From Leptasterias polaris (lineage: Eukaryota; Echinodermata; Asteroidea; Forcipulatida; Asteriidae), in the NCBI GenBank assembly GCA_037783415.1, contig JAZGTN010000068.1, positions 992,001 through 1,056,000 of the forward strand: 64,000 bases of DNA, written 5' to 3'. Shown here piece after piece: positions 1 to 10,947 of the stretch. The translations under genes were made by a program, and so were the position numbers. A model generated the notes under the pieces. That model saw only the letters and a program-made list of their open reading frames with translations. It was not told the DNA's origin and made no database searches. Within the stretch, counting starts at the first letter, position 1. Each line of letters begins with the position of its first letter.

Positions 1-538
1 CCATTCTAGTTTTATACAAGAAAAAAATTACCAAACACGGGGTACCGACTAACACATGCTGCATTTGCGTCTTTTGGGATACATGTACTATGACAAATCG
101 GATCGGACTCAAAAATGTTTTTATGTTTTTCTCAAATATTATTAAATTGTAAACGTATTTTTGTCATTTGTTTTTTAAGGGAAAAACATTCAATTCAACC
201 CCTCACATTGTACAAATGTGCATGGTGCAGTACGGCTTGATTTAGAGCACAAAAGCGGTGCTCGATTAACTAAGTAATAGGCAGTATTTTCAGAAAACTG
301 GCTGTGCAAAACACGGCTGCACTACTCGCTTGCACCACCACAATCAAAAGTCGATCTGACGTTTCCTTTATGCAGTTAATCACCCATGTTTGCAACAATG
401 CATACAGAACAACTGCACTAATTCGACCAAGGTTCACCTCGGCGCGGTGCCCTATTTTAAGCCATTCCACTGTATGGGTTGAGTATATGGTCGGGGAAAG
501 TTCAGCGTCTTTAGGTAAATTAAACATGGTCTCATGAC
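1..538. repeat. Diverged copy of the repeat into which the L1 element inserted
   Basis: This stretch resembles 37577-38153 throughout and 31737-32012 in part: shared blocks include the AAATTACCAAACACGG start, the 'TGTGCATGGTGCAGTACGG' block and the following 'GATTTAGAGCACA' block. Similarity is clearly lower than in the main duplication, with many substitutions and small indels. It is therefore either an older duplication or another member of a dispersed family. The left 13 or so bases do not match. I see no coding content; short ORFs on both strands are unsupported. Confidence 0.6.
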
Positions 539-734
539 CACAGGCAAACTAGTTATAATATCCTCCTGACCAATGCTAAAATTTTAAAGTAAAATTTAAT
601 ATTTATTGCTGATGATCGTGATGATGTGCTCCTGACCATTGTCAGCTCATTGACAAATGTGACATTGCACCAAAGGGGAACCAAGATGTAGTATTGGGAT
701 TCACGACCTTACCCTGGATGTTATTGTTATTTCG

Positions 735-1285
735 GGCTCTAATGTTATTATAGCTAGAACCCAGATACTAGATGTGATTTGGGTAATGTAGCAAGACAGT
801 GGATGTGATTTTGATAATTGGCAATTAACCATGGATGTGATTTGTTACTCAGATTTTATTTGGGCGAGGGCCCAGACACTAGATGTGATTTTGGTAATGC
901 ATCCAGACAGTGGATGTGATTTTGGATTGGCACAATTAACCATGGATGTGATTTCGGGTTAGGATGTGATTTTGGCGAGGGCCCAGATACTAGATGTGAT
1001 TTTGGTTTCGCAGCCAGACAGTGGATGTGATTTTGGCAAGTGGCAATTAACCAAGGATGTGATTTCTGACTCGAATGTGATTTTGGCAAAGGCCTGGACA
1101 GTGGATGTGATTTTGGTAATGCAGCCAGACAGTGGATGTGATTTTGATAATTGGCAATTAACCACGGATGTGATTTCTGGGTCAGATGTGATTTCGATGG
1201 TGCGGATGTGATATTGGCTAAACGGTCCTAAAATCACATCCAATCGATTCACTTTTCCATTTTAGTTGTAAAATCACATCTAGGC
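735..1285. repeat. GATGTGATTT tandem array with an inverted right end
   Basis: The decamer GATGTGATTT recurs about every 20-50 bp from 770 to 1215, inside a larger unit of roughly 110-130 bp containing GGGCCCAGA, CCAGACAGTGGATGTGATTT and GGCAATTAACCA. At 1231-1282 the same word appears inverted as AAATCACATC, twice. The array therefore runs into an opposite-strand copy of its own word, as in fold-back or MITE-like elements. The open frames on both strands come from the repeat period and are not genes. This array has no counterpart in the second duplication copy. Confidence 0.6.
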
Positions 1286-1574
1286 CATTCACAGTGTAAC
1301 TACAATATCAACCAATACTTTTCCCAACTTTGTATTCACCAGTCATCAAAGCCTTGCGATCACAGAGCTAGCGATGCCGACAGCACACAACAGCTAATGC
1401 ATTATTCATTTTTTTGTCCTTACGAAACCTCCCAGAAACAGCGCCCCCTGTTGATTCTGCCGCAACTGGGGGGGGGGGGGGGGGCCTTGAAAAAAAGTCG
1501 CGTACCGGCAACCACCGTCATTTCGTTAACGAAGAGTTCTCGTCGTAGTCAACTTGACCCAGGTTACCCAGGTT

Positions 1575-2600
1575 AGATAAAAGGAACACGTTGCCTTGGA
1601 TTGGGCGCTTAAGGCTATAAATAGCGTTTGTTATGAAATGAATACGGTTGGAAAGATGTTTCAACTAGTACAAAATAATGAACTACACAAATATGCCTCA
1701 AAATTGTAGGGTTTTCCTTTAACTTCGTTAAATAACACAGTCTGCATTTTGTGGAGAAAAAAAAATTTGGTTCAACAAAATGGCGAACCGATCCCTTTAT
1801 TTACAGAAATGTCTCCGTTCGTCTTCCTCAATAGAGCTTCGTAAATTGAGTCTGTTGCTCTCCAAGTAGCCCGTAAGTTAACGAATGAGCCTTTGGTTTT
1901 AATATTGAACTTCGCCTTAAGAAATGTATATCCCCACGTCTCAGAAAACATACACGTTTCAGTTGAGCGAGCACAAATAAATTAGTAATCACTATAAAAG
2001 TATTACAGTGTCTACTGTCTCAGCAGCTAATTGACCACGGCCGGGAACGATCGACCACGAAGCTGGTATTCGATTGACTACCGAAGTCTACAAAAACTGT
2101 TTTTGGGATATGACAGGCATCGAAGTCAATGACTGTAGGAACACCATACAATTATAAAAACCTCACTTCATGAGCACTAATTTGAAATGAATTGAATTGA
2201 AATGATTTATTGATGATCTTATTCGATAAAAACAGCTTGAGGGCTGAAACAACTCGAATTTACATATAATAAATTTGATAAAATAGATAAAATTGACCAC
2301 TAAAATTATATAAACAAACAGTTTATAAGGACACATTGCCTTCAGATTTGGCGCTTCGGGCAATACAAGCGTCTGTTATAATTATGTCATGTAATATGTA
2401 ATGTGATTGGAAAGATGTTTTAAAATGATTCATTATTTTTTTCCATTTTACTTCGTGAACTAAGACAGTCCGCCATATTTGTTTGTAAGTGAATCATTAT
2501 ACTATACTTTTAAAACATTTTAGTTTCCAATCATTAATTAAAACTGAAACGCTTTTTATAGCCCAAGGCGCCCAATCCGAAGGCATTGTTTCCCTGCGTC
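1575..2600. repeat. Dispersed repeat with AACACGTTGCCTTGGAT-type ends
   Basis: Related words occur at 1578-1665 (AACACGTTGCCTTGGATTGG then GGTTGGAAAGATGTTT), at 2327-2425 (ACACATTGCCTTCAGATTTGG then GATTGGAAAGATGTTTT) and inverted at 2520-2595 (CCCAATCCGAAGGCATTG). The 2327-2595 part has opposed ends, like a short inverted-repeat element. The same family recurs at 38919-39084, 39359-39450, 43590-43690 and 43790-43862. From memory this end is very abundant in echinoderm DNA. No genes are seen here. Confidence 0.5.
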
Positions 2601-2637
2601 GGCTCTTGCAAAGGCTCCGCCCACCCATATCGGTTTT

Positions 2638-3130
2638 CAAAATAACTGCGGGACTGCCGAAGTCGAATCCTTGGTTTCAAAAGGTGCGTACGACACACCT
2701 CTGGCATAAGAAGTTTAGTTAGAGAAGCCATAGGTTTGACCAAACCTTGTTTTTCATCGACAGAGGGAGCTCTGTAATTTCATTGCTTCGAGATAAAATA
2801 AGAAATGGTTGTTTTATTTTCGAAACCCGGTGCGCCTTCATCAGTGTTATGGAACTGACACAGTTTCAACGAGCAAAGAGGAAATGGGTCTTGTGTAGGC
2901 TAGGCCCAATTCAAATACCTCTCTACTTTGTTTTACACAGCAGTGTGTAACTGTTAGAATGGTACTTTTAATTAAATGACGATTGCCAGCAGACAGATCC
3001 GACCCATAACACCTTACTGTGCAGTTTACGACGAGCTCTTTATTAGTTGAAGGCTTAGTTAGTGCGCCCTCTGTTGATGAGTCATATTGAATACAACATT
3101 AATACTCCGGGCTTGAAAACTCTTGAACCA
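2638..3130. other. Copy-1-only segment without a recognised feature
   Basis: This stretch sits between two duplicated blocks and has no match in copy 2. I find no convincing ORF, splice-bounded exon or terminal repeat in it. It may be an insertion in copy 1 or ancestral sequence replaced in copy 2. Confidence 0.4.
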
Positions 3131-3603
3131 GTACACCCGATCCGACTACCCACCGCTGCTAATAAGCAAGGCTTGAGGGGGAGATGCCATACTATAAGCG
3201 TGCCCGAAATATATTATCATCTTACATAATACGCCAGGCACACTTAGAAGCGAGGCCGGTGTCATAGGGAAATCTATCCCCCGGAAACTCTGTCCCCCAT
3301 AACCCTTTCAGTACCGCCGTGCCATAGCGGCTCAAAACAACATACCACTTGGTGACCAATGAGCCCGTATGGCACGGAATTATTAGCACTCTCGGTGACC
3401 AATCAGCCTCTCTGGCACATCGACCAAAAGTAAGTTATCAAAATGTTAATAGCGCCCTCAATCGCCTTTTGTCCATCCCCATGGTAACAAGCTGGTCACG
3501 TGTGCCCTGAAGCGTCGCAACTTTAAAAATTTCAGCGGTATCGTTAAGCGTCCCCCCCCGGACCGGCCCCACGCATTCTTCAGTAAGAGATCATTATTAC
3601 AAC

Positions 3604-5337
3604 ATGGCCGAAGAAAATGAGAAAATTTTGGAAGAAATTTTCGCAGACAGTGGTTCCGAAATGTCATCTGACGAGGAATCGCCACTTGAGGACTCGGAAA
3701 CGTCAGAAGACAGTGACGATACAGAGCCGAGGGCCTCGACATCAACAGCAACATTAACTTGTTCTAAGAAGGGTAAGAAAACCAAAACAAAGCCGAATTT
3801 CAGGTGTGGATGGCGTGAAGCCAACTGTTACACACGGCGACCGCCTGTTAAATTTACAGCAAACACAGGGGCTACAGAAGACTTCAGTTCGTTCTCCCCC
3901 ATACAAATCTTCAAACTGTACTTTTGTGAAGCAGTGTGGCAGATGATGGTACAAGAGACTAATCGTTATGCTAAACAAATATTGGGAGCGGGGGCCGAAA
4001 ATAAGTGTGCATGGAGACCAACTGATGTACCTGAAATGATGGCATTCGTGGCCCTACTTCTTTGCATGGGCATCAACAAAAGGCCTCGTTACTCCATGCA
4101 TTGGTCCAGGTCTGAAATTCTACGAAGTCCCCTGTACTCAGCAACCATGGCTCGTAACCGATTTACTGCAATTCTAAAAAAATTTCACCTCGCCAATAAC
4201 CGAGATGTCGAGGGCGACTCTCCCCGTGACAAACTTGCTAAATTACGGCCACTTTTAAACATTGTACTACCATCATTCCTCCGGGTGTACCAGCCGGGAC
4301 GAAGCCTTTCACCGGACGAGACGATGGTCAAATTCAAAGGACGGGTGAGCTTCAAGCAATACATGCCAAGAAAAGCCGCAAAATGGGGATTGAAATCTTT
4401 CTCATTGAACGAATCCGACACAGGGTACACATGTGCCTGGGAGTTGTTCACAGGATCGCAGCCCAGGTGCCCACAAGGACAGTCCTCTGTAAGTGATCCC
4501 GAGACGAACCATCCATCCGAAATAGGGGCAGCAGGCAACGTAGTATTGAACCTTTTGCAGGGAGTCGAAAATAAAGGACATTGCATCTACATGGACAATT
4601 GGTATACTAGCCCGGCTCTGTTCTCCAAGTTGTCTGAGCTAGGATTCGGAGCTTGTGGAACTGTGCGCTATACCACCCTAGGGATACCCGACGTAGCAAA
4701 CTCCAAAAAATTTCCTATGAAAAGCGGTGCAGATCCAAAAAAAATTCAGAAAGCAGGCCAACTATGCGTTATGTGGCAGGACACAAAACGTGTCACTCTC
4801 CTCTCAAACTATGGCGATTGCAGTGTCACTAGTAAAAAGATTCGGAGCCGGAAAACTTCAACAGGATTTCGTCATATCAAAAAACCGTGCATAGTCGAGG
4901 ATTACAATAAATACATGGGGGGCACGGATCTGGCTGCACAGTTATGCACGTACTATACTCATACCCACAAAACATTCAAATGGTGGAAACGTGTTTTTAT
5001 TACAATCCTAGACATATGTTTGCTCAATGCTAATGTCGTCTACAACAGCATCCATACAAACAAGAGCTTGTCTACTTTGGATTTTCGGGTCAAGGTGATA
5101 GAGGCACTTATTTCAAACTTTGAGAACAACCCAGTTCACCAGGCCCGTAAAGTGTCGAGTGCTTCAAACGCCCTTTCAACTCAGCACTTTCCAGGTCCGA
5201 CTGTTGACGGGAAGAAACGTGACTGTGTTGTATGCAGTTCCACCTCTAATCGGAAACAAACTCGCACGATTTGTAAGCAGTGTATCAAGCCAATGTGTGT
5301 TATACCATGCTTTGAAAAATTCCACACCAAGCGATAA
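3604..5337 (+). CDS. piggyBac transposase, intact
   Basis: A 577-aa protein of the usual length for piggyBac transposases (DDE_Tnp_1_7 family), which cut and paste DNA using three aspartates. The first 60 residues are acidic and serine-rich, typical of the family's disordered N-terminus. Catalytic candidates are D238 (in DETMVKFKGR), D331 (in MDNWYTS) and D433 (in EDYNKYMGGTD), with a fourth conserved aspartate at 442. The C-terminus (about 537-572) holds a cysteine-rich zinc-binding domain with CVVC, CKQC and a closing H. ATG 3604 is the first methionine in frame and lies 300 bp inside the left end. No stop or frameshift is seen, so activity is possible. It inserted after the segmental duplication. 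Confidence 0.92.
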   Translation: MAEENEKILEEIFADSGSEMSSDEESPLEDSETSEDSDDTEPRASTSTATLTCSKKGKKTKTKPNFRCGWREANCYTRRPPVKFTANTGATEDFSSFSPIQIFKLYFCEAVWQMMVQETNRYAKQILGAGAENKCAWRPTDVPEMMAFVALLLCMGINKRPRYSMHWSRSEILRSPLYSATMARNRFTAILKKFHLANNRDVEGDSPRDKLAKLRPLLNIVLPSFLRVYQPGRSLSPDETMVKFKGRVSFKQYMPRKAAKWGLKSFSLNESDTGYTCAWELFTGSQPRCPQGQSSVSDPETNHPSEIGAAGNVVLNLLQGVENKGHCIYMDNWYTSPALFSKLSELGFGACGTVRYTTLGIPDVANSKKFPMKSGADPKKIQKAGQLCVMWQDTKRVTLLSNYGDCSVTSKKIRSRKTSTGFRHIKKPCIVEDYNKYMGGTDLAAQLCTYYTHTHKTFKWWKRVFITILDICLLNANVVYNSIHTNKSLSTLDFRVKVIEALISNFENNPVHQARKVSSASNALSTQHFPGPTVDGKKRDCVVCSSTSNRKQTRTICKQCIKPMCVIPCFEKFHTKR

Positions 5338-6956
5338 ATTAGGTCAACAATTCAACTATTAAGTTAATTATGTTATAAATTGGTAAAGCGGTTATACCAT
5401 TATTGGAGATTTTCCACACCAAACTAATAATTTTCTAAACTTTCTGAATACTTCCCCCCCCCCCGCTACAATGTTGAATCCCACAATCGCATGCCTGCCA
5501 ACAATCAACATTGAGGCGGGGGGGGGGGGGGGGGGGGAGATGGTACTTAGAAAAAACAAGTATAGCACTTTGGCAAAATGTAATGTTAGTTCCTTCTTTA
5601 CATATTGGTTCATGATAGGTGTTATTTTTATTTTAGGAGTAATTTTTGTCCAGTTCCTCTCTTCTGTTTATTGAATGTGCAATCCTATGAGCGGGTTTGG
5701 GGGGTGCTTCAAAAGGAATTTATTAAAACATGTTTATTTGAGGTTTCAGAAACTAATTTTAAAATACTCAAAATGGCCGACTTAAGCAACTGTACCACAT
5801 TGTTTTTATTTGGTCTCATTGGGTTCCAGCATCCTGAAAACCTGGCAATATTTTATGTTACGGGCCAAAACAAAAATGTTTGGCGGCCATTTTTATTATT
5901 AAAATGGCTGCCTTAACCGACTGATGCAATTATTTTATTGTGCGTCTTGTTGGGTTCCTGGATCCTTAATACATTCAAGTTTCGAACATTGGGGCGGGGC
6001 GGGGGGGGGGGAGGATGGTACTTAAAAAATACAAGTATAGCACTTTTGAAATATTTTTTGTTTTTTTCTTCTTTACATATTGGTGAATGATAGGTAAAAC
6101 ATATATTTTATGAGTTATTTTGCCACCATGGCAATTATAATGTTTGTATGTGAGGCTCATAGACGGAAATACGTACCAAAACCTAACTTATTGGCGGACA
6201 TTTATAAATGGGCAATATTTAATTTTCTTTTATGTCAGTTCCTTCTTTGTCATTAAATGTAGAAAAAAATTAAACTTTTGATTTTACCAGTCATTTGTTT
6301 ATAAGTCATATTGTGCGTAATCCAAACTTTATTGTTTATATTTAATGTCTTTTCCTATGAGCGGTTTTTGGGGGGGGGGTTGCTTCCTAAATAAATTATT
6401 ATAACCTTTTGTTTTTTGGAGGATTCATAATTTGCCAACAATCTAAATGGCAGCCTTAACCTATTGATCAACATGGGTATAGTCACCAACTCCCAGTATC
6501 GGTGAGGCTCAACCAATATTTTTTTATATTTTTGGGTTGGTTTGGGGGGGGGGGGGGGGAGGATGCTGTATGAAAAGTAATATCTTAACACCTTATGTTT
6601 ATTTAACGTCTCAAAAATATGTCTCATGCAGTTTGGTATGAACAGCTACTTGACAAATGTTTAGCTTAAACATTTAAACTACTCAATTGTGTATTTAGTG
6701 GTAATAATTCCATACCTCAAATATATGTTTAGGGCAATGATTTAGTCCAAGGCAATATGACAAAGGAAACAGTAATTTAATTGGTTGCTCAACTGGCATT
6801 ATATGACTAGGACCTGAGACTAACCCAAATCTGCCTTGTGAGGGCGCTGTAACCTCAAATTTTCCTAAAATAGTGTTGGTCACCAGTTAGCCATGTCAAG
6901 GAAATGTGTCTGGTCACCATGGCATAAGTAGCCAATATGTGTTGGTACTGAAAGGG
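5338..6956. repeat. 3' non-coding part of the piggyBac element with imperfect tandem units and G tracts
   Basis: A segment starting with a long G tract followed by ATGGTACTTA and a block containing CAAGTATAGCACTTT and TTCTTTACATATTGGT appears at about 5517-5620 and again at about 5995-6095. A related G tract with GGATG follows at 6542-6565. A second shared block, CCTATGAGCGG followed by a G run, is at 5685 and 6353. The units are thus roughly 480-550 bp long and degenerate. No protein is supported. Confidence 0.55.
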
Positions 6957-7434
6957 ATATGGGAAATTAACGTGGGATGGAGGAGGATGATTCAAAAGAG
7001 GGTGCTATCAAAAGCAGTTTGTACACAGTTCTCCATATGGGGGGACAGAATCTCCGGGGGGACAGAATCTCCTGCCACACCGGCGTCGCGCGGTAGAGAA
7101 TCAGTCACACCATTAGGCTAACTTACCAAATCATTGATCGGCAGAATCTCTACCTAAGCACCTGAATACAAAGTGGATGTGTTCAATGTGATTCATCCAT
7201 TGATGATTCGGAGACATTTTGGGGCGAAAACTTCCGCAACCAGAACTTTGCAGAAGAAGTCATTATTTCATGAGGCGGCCATGATGGCGGCCTCGCTAAC
7301 AAGCGTGGCGGGTGATATTATGTAAGATGATAATATATTTCGGGCACGCTTATACTTTATAGTATGGCATCTCCCCCCCTCAAGCCTTGCTTATTAACAG
7401 CGGTGGGTAGTCGGATCGGTTGACCAGTAGGCCC

Positions 7435-8285
7435 ATAGACCAAATTATTAAAAGGAACAATACAAAACAGGTTTGTTTTTCCCAACATCTACGTTGTTTT
7501 GTCTTGCAGTCTTAAAATATGTAGTGGTAGCGTAACATTCCTTGTCTCACATCGCTGGAGGAAAGAATGTACCACCACTAAGGTCGCAGTTCTTCAGAAA
7601 AATAAAACTCCAATTCTAAGTCAAGAAATAAGGGTTTCAAAAAAAGCTTGCTTGTAATTAGCAGTCGGTTACTTTTCCTTTCTGATACGTTTCTAACAAC
7701 ATCTAAGACTTCCCAGCAAAGCTTCGTGAAATCTCTAAGCAAACAATATAAAAAACAATATAAAGAACATACAATGGAAAAGTTAAACCTCATTTAATAA
7801 TAATAATGGTTCATAAAGTTTACTGAAATGTAAAAATGCTACTTTATTGATGCAGCAAAAATAGTTATAAAAAAGTGAAGTTAACAATACTCCTTTCATT
7901 CTATGATAACTTTATATTAACGGAGAGCTTAAGGAGAAAGTCAACACAAGCTTTCTGTCCGCTTACTGTGAATGTAATCAACAAGTACGTAATGGTTGCT
8001 TACAACAATGTACTTCTGTGTTCCATCACGTGACCACAGTGATCACTTGAGGGGGCTAGTAAGGTAAGTCGGTGTATGTACAAAATCGTCAATTACCCCT
8101 TATAGTCACCTCAAGATTTACTCTCCTTGCCTCGTAGAGTCTTCAATCTTTAACAGGCGGATGTCTGGATAATCCCAAAATATCACATTCAGGCTGGTGA
8201 TTAATATTAAAACGGTCTAAAACTTTTGTGTACTTCAACAGAGTTCAGCTTTATTCTCATATACTTAAAAAATGAAGTACAGACG
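7435..8285. other. Duplicated non-coding DNA downstream of gene 1
   Basis: This matches 44957-45825 almost base for base. I see no ORF with coding character, no structured RNA and no terminal repeats. It lies 3' of the gene 1 polyadenylation candidate. Confidence 0.5.
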
Positions 8286-8319
8286 TCAAAAACCACACCT
8301 TTCATAACTACGATATTGG

Positions 8320-8550
8320 CTTCGGCTTTGGCTAAGGCTTCAGCCTCAGCTTCAGCTTTGGGCATCAACTTCGACTTTGGCTTCGACTTTGGTTTGGCCT
8401 TGGCTTTCACTTTGACTTTGCCGTTGGCTTCGGCTTTGGCTTTTGTTTTGGCCTTGGCTTTGGCTGTAGCTTTGGTTTTGCATTTGGCGGCTTTGGCTTC
8501 AGCCTCGGCTTGGCTTTGCCTTTGGCTTCGGCTCTGGTGGCTGGAGATTC
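8320..8550. repeat. GGCTTT/GGCTTC degenerate minisatellite
   Basis: A hexamer-based array of GGCTTTGGCTTC variants. Its open frames (alternating Phe-Gly or Ala-Leu) reflect the period and not a gene. The copy 2 counterpart at 45838-46110 is longer, so unit number changed after duplication. Confidence 0.75.
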
Positions 8551-8891
8551 TGTTTCCAGGACCAAAAACGCATGCGTTGTCTGAGATCTTCTAGTCTTAA
8601 TCGCATCACCTCAGCTAGAACGTCTCCCAACACACCTGGGAATTGGGTCTTTATCATCGAATAAGCCCACTGGAGTTTATATCCCCAGGAGTAGGTTGTA
8701 TGTCCCCCACTCTTGATTCAAGCAAAGTTTTGCGTTTTACATGACACTGTATTGCATGCAGAGAGAGCGTTACCTGTGCTTGCATTGATCTCTACGCGAA
8801 TTGAAATAAAATTAATTCCAAAATGAACGGAAAACAAGTTCAGTTGCATGTGCATGTGTCTAATAAAAAGTTATAATTGATATATTATGTG

Positions 8892-8897
8892 TTTATT
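8892..8897 (-). terminator. Candidate polyadenylation signal of gene 1
   Basis: TTTATT on the plus strand reads AATAAA on the gene's strand, about 390 bp after the stop codon. The same hexamer is kept in copy 2 at 46434-46439. Single hexamers are common by chance in this AT-rich DNA. Confidence 0.35.
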
Positions 8898-9287
8898 GCT
8901 TTGAGCATGTAGTTTGCAATATACATCTGTGGTCCTTTCTCTATGGTACGAGGTGGACCGAATAACCTACAGAGGTGACACGTGGAACTATAGGAAAGTC
9001 ATTAATTCAGGCAATTCGGTTAAAGAGAAAACACTGTCCTTCTACACCAAGGCTGGAGCCAGAGTCGATGCCAGGGTTTCAAAAAGGACTATTACACAGA
9101 GGTCCTACCGATTTAATTCTGGGCTCTTTCCGAACCTTGGCTCGGGATGGAGCTTGGGCTCGGGCTTGGGCTCCGTTATCAATTTTTAGAGCGATGTATA
9201 TTTCGCATTGTGTTTCCAACATCAAACGAAGCCCAGAGCCGGAGACGGAGCCCCAGCCAAGGTTTTGGTCTCAAATCATGACAATTT

Positions 9288-9551
9288 CTAAATCTTTGTT
9301 TCTGAGGTCCTTACTCGGCTGCCAATAGAAGACCCCCTGGTCGACCTGGTAGAGGTGTGCAACTCTTTGTGAGAGTGATTGCGTAGCTTCGCAAGCCACA
9401 GCGCCCTCACTCGGCCAGTGAAAGCGAATGACAAGAAAATGAAGACACCCTGGAGAGAACTGAAGATCGCAAAAAGGTACCAGAAGACGACGAAATTGGT
9501 AGCCAGGGCGATGAAACCAATGATCCAAGCGAACCCCATCAAGCTAGAAAT
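9288..9551 (-). CDS. Gene 1, last exon: helices 6-7 and cytoplasmic tail of the receptor
   Basis: This exon encodes 87 residues and a stop. It begins after a pyrimidine-rich acceptor ending CACTACAG. The residues SSLMGFAWIIGF form the start of helix 6, VVFWYLFAIFSSLQGVFIFLSF forms helix 7, and a basic Ser/Thr-rich tail follows. This is the arrangement of class B (secretin/adhesion/methuselah-like) receptors. It continues from the large exon at 11857-14038 across a 2.3-kb intron at a phase 0 junction as judged from the intact paralogue. In gene 1 the preceding exon is one base short, so this exon would be read out of frame unless the missing base is an assembly error. Confidence 0.75.
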   Translation of the reverse strand: MSSLMGFAWIIGFIALATNFVVFWYLFAIFSSLQGVFIFLSFAFTGRVRALWLAKLRNHSHKELHTSTRSTRGSSIGSRVRTSETKI

Positions 9552-10058
9552 CTGTAGTGAAAGTATAAACAGAATGCGGTGAAGAATTTTCCATAGAGAG
9601 CACAACTAATGAAAGAAATTCAGAATATTGTTTAGTTTTTTAAGTTAAACCCTTAAAGGAGGCCACGCCCCTCTAAACTACCGGGATGCTGTAAATGGCC
9701 AATAGATGGTACCACACCATCAAAGAGATATTGAACATGTTTTCTGTGCATTTCTGATGGTGTTTTAAATTTAAATTACTGCTTTTCGTGCCCAGCTATT
9801 GTCTAAGATTATTTGCCGCTTTTAATTAATTGTTTAATTAATTTTGTTTTAATTGATTATGTAATACAGCGAAATACAGAAATAACATAAATTGAATAGC
9901 CTCGTGCAAGAAAAAAAAATATATAAAAAATATCAGTATTTGAATGACTGAAGGGCTTTTTAATTTTTTTTATAATTTTTTTTTATGCAAGTTCGCCCCA
10001 AACAAGGCCACTCTTGGTAAGGGGATACAAGAAGAAAATGATAAAACATGAAAGGAAC

Positions 10059-10253
10059 TCAGGAGAGCTGGAGGTAGGAATTGATATTCCTCTTGTCTAG
10101 ATTGTAGGATGGAGGGAAACATGCACCAGGCAAGGAGTTCCAAAGAGATGCAGTACGTGGAATAAAGCTGTGGGAATGGCTCTTTTTACATTTTGTGTTG
10201 AAAACCAGACACCTTGTAGCCACAAGCTGTCCTTGATCTATGGTTTTTGACAT
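10059..10253 (-). pseudogene. 3' fragment of a CR1/Jockey-type LINE reverse transcriptase
   Basis: The 64 codons include FIPRTASLWNSLPG, a hallmark of the extreme C-terminus of CR1/Jockey-group reverse transcriptases, followed by a short tail to the stop. All upstream domains are missing, as expected for a 5'-truncated insertion. It lies in the last intron of gene 1 in the gene's own orientation. Copy 2 holds the same fragment at 47583-47783 with two extra residues, so the insertion predates the duplication. Confidence 0.65.
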
Positions 10254-10336
10254 GTGATGTTATCATGGTAAGTACATAGGTGCAAAAAAGTTGTCGGCCC
10301 CTACAAAAATAAAAACAATAATAATCTGGGACCTAA

Positions 10337-10357
10337 CCCCCCCCCCCCCCCCCCCCC
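10337..10357. repeat. C21 homopolymer
   Basis: Twenty-one consecutive C in the last intron of gene 1. The aligned position in copy 2 (47867-47872) has six, so the tract expanded or contracted after duplication. Confidence 0.9.
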
Positions 10358-10947
10358 TCTTAGATATGTGGAATGGTTCAGATGAGGCTATCACTGAATT
10401 TCACTCCCCAGGTCAATGAACTTTGGAGATATGGCTCAGTAATTAATGATTGTGTGATTTCGTCTATCCATTTCCCTCACTTGAGGGCCTAGGGTTTTAA
10501 GCAGTTAATTTATTTTTTGTAATCCTGCCATTTACGAAGAGATGTCGCAGTATTCTTCTAACTAATGAATGCACTCCAGAGGCGAAATGAACGTCTGATT
10601 AGTAGGGCATCATTAAAAGTTTTATTGCTAATGGTTGAGTTGGAATAGAACAATGAATTCAAATTCAAAATCTTCTCTTCCCTTATCAAAACACTTCTTA
10701 TCTTCCACCAATCAAAATCCATTTTCTCTTCCACCGATCAAACACCTTTTCCAATAATCGAAACACTTCTTCTTATCTACCAATCGAAACGCTTCCTCTC
10801 TTCACATGAATAATATCCAGGCATGCGAGGAACATTACAAGACGCATGGCTTGAGAATTCGTTCGGTTTCATCATTACCAGAAAGATATGATTAAATTCC
10901 ATCTGTCTGTAAATATCTAAACACGAAATGGGATGGCGCATTATTAC

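Larger units (their letters stand above)
3303..6956 (+). mobile_element. piggyBac element, apparently complete
   Basis: The ends are a 13-bp perfect inverted repeat, CCCTTTCAGTACC at 3303 and its complement ending at 6956. Motifs built on GGTGACCA recur just inside both ends. Flanks are ATAA (3299-3302) and ATAT (6957-6960); copy 2 has the uninterrupted site ATAT at 44481-44484. The element holds one intact transposase gene. The 1.6 kb after the gene has no ORF of interest but carries imperfect 480-550-bp repeats with G tracts. Confidence 0.88.
3131..7430. mobile_element. Inverted-repeat (MITE-like) element split by the piggyBac insertion
   Basis: The left arm at 3131-3235 contains CCGATCCGACTACCCACCGC, GCAAGGCTTGAGGGG and GCGTGCCCGAAATATATTATC. 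The right arm at about 7306-7420 is its reverse complement, ending GCGGTGGGTAGTCGGATCGG. In copy 2 the same arms lie only about 650 bp apart (44293-44945) because the piggyBac element is absent. No transposase is encoded outside the piggyBac gene, so this is a non-autonomous element with arms of roughly 110 bp that received a nested insertion. Confidence 0.6.

Noticed and set aside
1..538. Part of the main segmental duplication (paired with 37577-38153)
   Set aside because: Divergence is visibly much higher than in the 1287-22345 block, and the intervening sequence does not match, so it is better treated as another copy of a dispersed or older repeat.
3604..5337. A domesticated piggyBac-derived host gene
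   Set aside because: It sits between intact inverted ends with an empty site in the other duplication copy, so it is a transposon gene.
8226..8594. Ala/Leu/Ser-rich 122-codon ORF and the Lys/Ala/Glu ORF on the other strand
   Set aside because: These are translations of the GGCTTT/GGCTTC minisatellite.
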